Source of the DNA: Epiperipatus broadwayi
Taxonomy: Eukaryota > Onychophora > Udeonychophora > Euonychophora > Peripatidae
Assembly (NCBI GenBank): GCA_028023455.1
Contig: JAQFVV010012979.1
Coordinates: forward strand, 186,001-250,000
Direction: 5' to 3'
DNA length: 64,000 nucleotides
The notes under the pieces: model-generated
What the model saw: only the letters and a program-made list of their open reading frames with translations
Databases searched by the model: none
What the model was told of the DNA's origin: nothing
Shown: positions 57,680 to 64,000 of the stretch, piece by piece
How positions within the stretch are numbered: the first letter of the stretch is position 1
Layout: each line of letters starts with the position of its first letter
Translations under genes and position numbers: made by a program

Positions 57680-58827
57680 CATTTTACCCATGATAATAAA
57701 TAATCAACCAAAATATTATTCCATTTATAATAAAAAATAAATCATTTTATTTTCTGTAGTTGGATTATTTCAAAATTTTGTTTCCAAAAATCATTCTTTT
57801 TTCTGTATTGTAAAAAACAATAATTCTTTATCGTAGTATGAATCACTCATTCAATTTAATCTTTTATTTGTTTATTAAATAAAAATCAATAAATAAATGG
57901 TTTTATTGCTCAGGAGTTCATAAGATGTTTGAATGCTTAGAACTGAAATCCAGGAATTTATATTTCAGATTCCGAGACTCTACCACTGATATCAAAAAAA
58001 AAAAGTAATAACAACACAAAGTAAAAATAATAATTTGAAAATTGAAGATAGTGAAAGTTAGTGTGTTATAATAATATACATTCAATAATGGACATTCAAT
58101 TCATGTGATGTCCACAAATTATTCAAGGTGTGACAAAAGTGTTTGAATTTGTTTTTTTATTTTTTGCAGTAAAAATAAGCTTTGTTATAAGATTAAATGG
58201 TGGTTGTATATTACAAACCCCAATTCCCAAAAAAAAGTATATTCCAAATACTCTCAGTCAGCAATGATGCTTTTGTAAATGGTTGTTTTATCAAAACTAA
58301 AATAATTTTATGAAATAATATATATATTTATATTTTTTATTTAATCAGAGAATAGAATTAATGATAGTATTTTGAAAAGTTATATGAGATGTAGCAGGAA
58401 AGATATGATTCTTAAGATATTAAATTGTAAATTTTTTTTCATTATTTTAAGTATGCTTTTGTTGTTTTATTTTTATGATTTAACAATTAAAGAACTTATT
58501 AAAATAGTTCTAATACTAAAGCTACTAAAATACTTAGGACAAGAAATGGCAAATTACCAATGATGATGATCAAGAGCTTTTTCTTAGTCATATTATCCTA
58601 TTATCTCTTATTTCTTATTGCAATCAATAAAGCAATCCAGCACACAAAAATAATTCAAGTTTAGTATTTATTTATATATCTTTTGTCACTATCTTAGTTT
58701 TTTGTTGTCAATATTTGTTGATTTTTAAGCTTTTGTTATTATTGTTGTTATTTTTTGTATTTTACATATACTTTGTGTTTTACTGAAGGTTTATGATAAT
58801 GCCATTTTAGTAGAAGTTATATGTTAG
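57680..58827. other. AT-rich non-coding DNA with a SINE-like remnant
   Basis: At 57897-58007 'ggttttattgctcaggagtt' and a following A-run resemble 60035-60165 ('gattttattgctgaggggtt'). This suggests copies of an old tRNA-derived SINE. Nothing else is recognised. Confidence 0.4.
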
Positions 58828-59165
58828 ACTATTTCTATTATCTAATATTAAATACTGGATGTCTTTAGAAAAAATTTAAACTTTATTTAATCTTTCTAAA
58901 TACCGTTAACTTCTGGTAATAACACACAGGTTAGCATACAACACATTTTGAATGATGTTGCCCGAGGTTCAATCCCCATACTAGTCTATCAGTAGTCAGT
59001 CTTAAAACACCTGAAGGAGAAAGCAAAATAACATCACTTAAAACATTATAATATATGTTAGCCTGTGTGTTATTACTAACAGTTAAATACATTTGGAAAG
59101 TTCAAATAAAGTGTAAATTTTTTCTAAAGACATTCAATATCTAATGTTAGATGATGGAAAGAGCT
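58828..59165. mobile_element. Head-to-head SINE pair, second example
   Basis: The left copy (minus, about 58828-58935) contains only the 3' part; the right copy (plus, about 58950-59165) has a B-box 'ggttcaatcccc', 'aaacacctgaagga', and the shared 3' end 'ttttctaaagacattcaata'. Complementary blocks include 'taataacacacaggttagca' on the left against 'gttagcctgtgtgttattac' on the right. Same family as 14204-14685. Confidence 0.78.
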
Positions 59166-59522
59166 AACATAAAATTTCTACTTTTATGTACATTTTTTTT
59201 TTGTAACGTGTAAAAAGACGTATCTATAATACAGTATTTTAAATTCACATCAGTTACTTTATAAATAAGGTTGACATCTTTTTTTATTAATAAAATCACA
59301 GATATTTATGCACAATATGCATATTTAGTCACTGTACTGAAGCTAAATAAGACACACATATAAAGATAACTAATTATAGCATTTTGAAAAAATTTAAACA
59401 TTTAAAGATTAAATATCACTACTATACAATATCAAAAACTTTTTGTAATCAATAAAGATTAATATATACACAAAACATATAATTCTATATACATTATTTA
59501 ACTTTTCTTATATAATTGTAAT
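59166..59522. other. AT-rich non-coding DNA
   Basis: Nothing is recognised. Confidence 0.5.
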
Positions 59523-59600
59523 TAAATTATAAGCACTAGAAATGCTAAGTAAGAAAAACTTAAAGTTTTCTTACTTTGTGTTCCTAGCACTTATAATTTA
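59523..59600. repeat. 78-bp near-perfect hairpin
   Basis: The arm 'aaattataagcactagaaat' with 'gctaagtaagaaaaact' pairs with the complement ending 'tagcacttataattt' with almost no loop. Size and pairing are pre-miRNA-like, but a tiny inverted-repeat element is as likely. Confidence 0.7.
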
Positions 59601-60354
59601 AAAATATATGCTTCTGTATTTTTTAGGTTGTTGATTAACAAAAGTATGGTTAAAAAATTCAAAATTTTTGAAACTAGGATACTTTGATTAATTTATCATT
59701 AGTTATTACTTAGATGTTATTAAGAATAATGTTTATCACTAATTTAAAGTCTAAAAGTCCATATTAGAATGCAAAACCAACACAAACATGTTTGTTTTAA
59801 AATAAATATATATTTAAAAAATTATTGGCATACAACTATATTTACTTCTTTAAAAAATACTTAATGCTCCACTTCACCACATTTTCTTGAAGTTATAGAC
59901 ACCTAGTTATAAATAAAGACACCGGGGAAAAATACTTGATATTTTCAGGTGTCTTACTCATGCATTTCAAGAGTGTGTCATAGAATAAAAATTTAAATGT
60001 ATCTTAAAAATATGTTACTCTTAAAAATAAATATCAAAATGATTTTATTGCTGAGGGGTTCAAAAAAAGTTCAAATATTGGAAAAAAAATAGAGCTCTAT
60101 AATCTGTAGACCTTAAGTTCTAAAGTTTCTATTCTACTATGCAAGCCCAAATGAAAAAAAAAAAGATAAAGTTGAGTTTATCCTTGTCCATATGTTTAAT
60201 TAAAAACATATATTTATCTTTATCTGAGATTTAAAGCTGGATTAAGAATAATCTCTACTTGGGTAAATAATTAATAATAAATATTAATGTATTTATCTGA
60301 AGTAGCTATTGTTGTGACTGCAACAAGATTGACACTTTTAAGTCAAACTGCTGA
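59601..60354. other. AT-rich non-coding DNA with old repeat fragments
   Basis: A SINE-like remnant at 60035-60165 with an A-run, then a segment at 60200-60350 related to 10470-10640. No gene. Confidence 0.45.
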
Positions 60355-60470
60355 TAGAGCTCTGATGAAGACTGGTGGACAGTCGAAACTGTAAGGAAAA
60401 TAAAAAGTTTTCAAGAAAATTTGTTTGCATTGAAGTGTATATGTAAGAAGTGTTATTAGCAATATATATG
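60355..60470 (+). repeat. Family C repeat with intact hammerhead-like core
   Basis: CUGAUGA at 60362-60368, a stem of gactg (60370-60374) and cagtc (60380-60384), and GAAA at 60385-60388. All invariant core boxes are present, with one extra A before the stem. A plausible cleavage triplet GUA follows at 60391-60393, but the stem III loop would be only 1-3 nt. The tail 'ttgaagtgtatatgtaagaa' links it to the other family C copies. Confidence 0.65.
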
Positions 60471-63400
60471 ATATATAAACATACATATAAAGATAAATAA
60501 GAAGTCAGTATCACAAGAGAGCAAAGGTCTATTATCATATTTTTGGCTTTTATAGATAGTGCATTAAAATTGATCTAACCAAAACAGGTTAATCTGAGTC
60601 TTTTATCTAATAATAATTAGTAACTCTTTTTCATACTTCCACAATATAAGGCTGTTAGTGACCATGAATTATTTCCTACATTCTATAGCTTTTACCAAAT
60701 AAAAATAATATATATATATATTTGATCATTTATCTTTTTCACATGTCTTTGATTATATGTTTCGGTAATGTGTGATAAATAGAAATTTGAAAAATATTTA
60801 AGTACATATTGTGCGTAGTTAAGCTTAAATATCTCTAAAAAATAATGATAATATAACATATATAAAATAATAATAATAATAATAATATATATGTGAAGTT
60901 GAATTATAACTGTGCTATATGGATTACTTGAAATAGTATATGTTTCTAATGAATTTATAGTGTGGGAAATTGATCTGGATTCTGGACTGATGGATGGTTG
61001 TGATAGATTTGTGCTAAGGTGAAAGATCTTCTGAGATAAGAATATAATTTGATAATATATATATAACGAAATTAAAATGATATATATACACGCACATTCC
61101 TAATTTATTTACTATAATGTAATAAACCAAAACCGCTAAAATAGTGTTGAACGTTTAATAGTATTTTTTAAAAAATAAAATAAAATTTTTAACGTACACA
61201 CAAACATATATTACTCAAGTTAATTCAATAATTATTTGATTCAATGTTTGTTTTTGTTAATTCTTTCCTATCTATCTCTATGCTTTTTGTTGTTTATTAT
61301 TGAGTTGATTAAATCCTGCCATTTTATGCTAGTCTTTTCTACTTAGCCTGTCATCAACTTTGTGATTTCTAGTCCATTTAATGCATGCCTTTTTCTGACT
61401 ATGACATGTGCATGATCAATACCGCTCTCTATCTAATCTAATTTTCCATCCATTTTAAGTGCCAGACCATTAATTATTATTATACATTTTTGACTTGAAG
61501 CAACCACAAAATGCTGAATTTTATACATGCTTAAAAATATTTTAAATAATGGCATTTTCTTTGATAATCATGCTGAGGGGAAAAAAAATTAATTAAAAAT
61601 TGATTGGTTAATAACAGTCATATGACATAGTAAAGTTTGAAAAACAAATGATGAAAAGATTGATGTCAATTAGTGATGACATTTTGGTTAAAGGTGTTGT
61701 AACTAATTGCTTAGCAAGTATGTTATTTTTATTCCAAATAATCATTTTTCTATTAAAAAGTTTTTAGATTTATTTAAAGGCTGTGAAATAAGCCCACATT
61801 TTTATTGTAAAGATATATGTCTGTATGTGCGTGTATATGTAAGACCTAAATTCTATTCGTAATGTATATGCATGTAACTGTTCGAAATGTAGGTAATCAT
61901 TATAAACTGTATATTGATATTATTTTACGTAAAGTGCGAGCATGTTAATGTCTATAAATACACAACGGGATCCTAATTAAATATTTTTGTATCTATTTTG
62001 CAGATATTTTTGTGGTGGTGGTGGAGAGGATATTCCGCAAATCATCACTGAATGAGAACTTGACATACACACTGTAATTATGATTGAAATAAATATAAAC
62101 CAAATAATTAAATATGTAAATAAAAAACTATACCCTGGCTACTTAATTTGTTGAAGGGGTCTTTGATCAATTTTGGTAACTGAAGCAAACCTTAGGAACA
62201 GTATTTGGGATAATTGCCAGACCTGCAGGGAATACAGCTTTTGTTATTCGTATACAAGTACATATTTAGTGAATAAACATTTTAATTTTTCAATATATTT
62301 AATTATTTTATTCAAGATAGGCATCTCTTTATATCATTTAGACAGCAAATATCCTTCACTTATAGTTTTATTTTTTGCATCTAGTTATTTTTCTCTTTTC
62401 TTAAACTACTATCTTCTTCAATATATTTTTATTTTCAGTATTTAAATAAGCATTAAAATGTATCATGTTCTTTCTAAATACAGGATGAAGTTGCTAGGCA
62501 ATATGATACTAAGACTGGATAGTAATATGCGATTATGGAGGAGGTTTTCCATTAGTTAAGAATCATTTAGTATATTCTATTAGAACCTTTTTAATTTTAG
62601 AGCTACATCATATACTTTAATGATCCTATTACATCATTAAAAACAAAGATATATTAATTTTATAATAAAAGATATAGTATAGAGCATTGAGTTGTCTAAT
62701 ATTTAGCTATAAGTCAAAACTAAGATTTATTAAATAATTACATAATCACCAAACCCTGAAAAGTAATTAATGAGTCAAGTAGACACAGAATCCTAATCTT
62801 AAGTTTAAAATACCTTAATCCTCAACATAAGCTACTAAAAAATTATTTATATTTGGCAAACATCAATTGCATTTTATATGTAGAAATAATTTAATTCCAA
62901 TTTTTCCAGAAATGTAGATTTACATCAGTAACAAAGCAGGACTTTTTTAGGAATGGAAGCACACTACATAATCTTTTTTTATAATGTTTTTATTTTATTT
63001 GCTGCAACAATTTTTACGTAATAGCTAATATTGAAACAGTACATTTTCTTTGTTATATACATTTCACCTATTACCTCTATATTGCCAGGTTTAAACCCTT
63101 AAAGAGAACCCATCTAAAGTTGCTAACACAGTTGTATATGTGATGCCACACACATATATGTGAATATAATATTTGTAATATAATTGGTATAGCTATATTG
63201 CAGCAGACATTTATTCCAAAGTTGTTGTTTTTTAATTTATCATTTATTTAAATTTAAAAGTCATTTTATATTTTATACACTTAAAATCGCATGTATGTGT
63301 AGTTCATGTACCACCATTATACATATATAGCATCAGGCTGTTTGATCATTTCATAAAATTTATAAATTTGACTTAAAATAAGTTGTAGACAAGAATCACC

Positions 63401-63750
63401 CCATATGCACCTGTTTTAGTATAGCATGAGGAAGATGTCCAAATTTTGGTTTCGACAATAAAATTTTCTTAAAATTACACTTTTCTTGTAAACAAGATTT
63501 AGCCAACTGGAACTATGGCTAAATCTTGGGGGGCGGGGGATAGAAATGATCAAACTTAGCCCAAAACATCCTGTTAAAAGAGTAAGTCAAAGGACTGAAG
63601 TTATTTTAGTAATTAAAAATATCAAAGTTTGAAGGGGCTAATGATCTCAGCCCAGTATAAATAGGCTGGATTTTATATTATAAAAAATACACTGTATAAT
63701 TTAAAGAAACATCGCTACTAGTACTATCCTACATGCAAAACAGCTTATCA
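60471..63750. other. AT-rich non-coding DNA
   Basis: No gene is demonstrated. A fragment at 60722-60744 ('gatcatttatctttttcaca') matches a family A block. At about 62003-62078 an acceptor-like 'ttttgcag' leads into 25 open codons with a Val run, too short to support an exon. A TAA-repeat lies at about 60868-60890. Confidence 0.45.
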
Positions 63751-63940
63751 TCATCATGGAGTTGGGAGACATTCCTGCCAATGGCCTGCCACAAGGAGAT
63801 TTCAACTAAAACCATGCTGCCTATCCAGAGATAATATATGTGCTACCATCTGCCATCCAGAAGTGCTGATGGATAAGCTGCCAAGAAGTCAGATAACAAC
63901 TCCTCAAAACACTGCAGAGCTGTAAATGTACTTTAAACGT
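63751..63940 (+). other. Less AT-rich block at the window end
   Basis: Around 63757-63930 the sequence is clearly less AT-rich. The frame from the ATG at 63758 reads MELGDIPANGLPQGDFN and then stops. No partner copy was found in the window. It could be an exon edge or a repeat copy; nothing decides. Confidence 0.2.
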
Positions 63941-64000
63941 TAGTCTTTAAAGCTATAGCTTATAATTTAAAATGAACGTTCAAAATTTATCTTTTTACTT

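Noticed and set aside
62003-62078. Possible terminal exon after ttttgcag
   Set aside because: Only 25 codons with a valine run, no partner exon and no homology.

Overview
The window is non-coding, repeat-rich DNA from a eukaryote, almost certainly an invertebrate animal. It is very AT-rich by eye. It is crowded with microsatellites, tRNA-derived SINEs with A-tails and target-site duplications, non-LTR retrotransposon debris, and a young cluster of Penelope-like elements (PLEs) with GIY-YIG endonuclease. There are no operons, ribosome binding sites or prokaryotic genes. The mix would fit a mollusc such as a cephalopod, but nothing seen proves the species.

Layout. 1-10 kb: AT-rich sequence, one SINE with clear 12-bp duplications, and copies of an unclassified interspersed repeat (called family A here). 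10-18.5 kb: a dense repeat field with three large family A foldbacks, a head-to-head SINE pair, and several (TA)n tracts each at the centre of a perfect palindrome. 19.6-20.1 kb: two weak candidate coding exons on the minus strand. 22.7-28.2 kb: four foldback repeats, a 390-bp insertion with a 31-bp duplication, the 3' end of a LINE with a 10-bp duplication, and another SINE. 29.6-35.5 kb: two diverged direct copies of a CCAAT-box-bearing block, a 42-bp minisatellite, and a 371-nt tract with no C on the plus strand. 41.2-48.1 kb: the PLE cluster, one nearly complete copy on the minus strand, head-to-head with a 5'-truncated plus copy, which runs into a complete plus copy encoding a 790-residue RT/endonuclease. 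49.5-51.4 kb: nested foldbacks. 52.4-54.5 kb: a decayed CR1/Jockey-like LINE with a foldback inserted in it. 54.5-57.7 kb: trinucleotide and GATA repeats. 58.8-64 kb: a second head-to-head SINE pair, a repeat with a hammerhead-like core, and featureless AT-rich DNA.

The only well-supported intact protein is the PLE polyprotein. No host gene is demonstrated; the window looks like a gene desert or a large intron. The most striking theme is that several unrelated repeat classes (PLE, tRNA-SINE, family A, several short elements) occur as inverted, often head-to-head pairs, and that TA microsatellites cap perfect palindromes. The PLE region between tandem copies carries a hammerhead-ribozyme-like fold whose predicted cleavage site lies 27 nt upstream of the ORF start.
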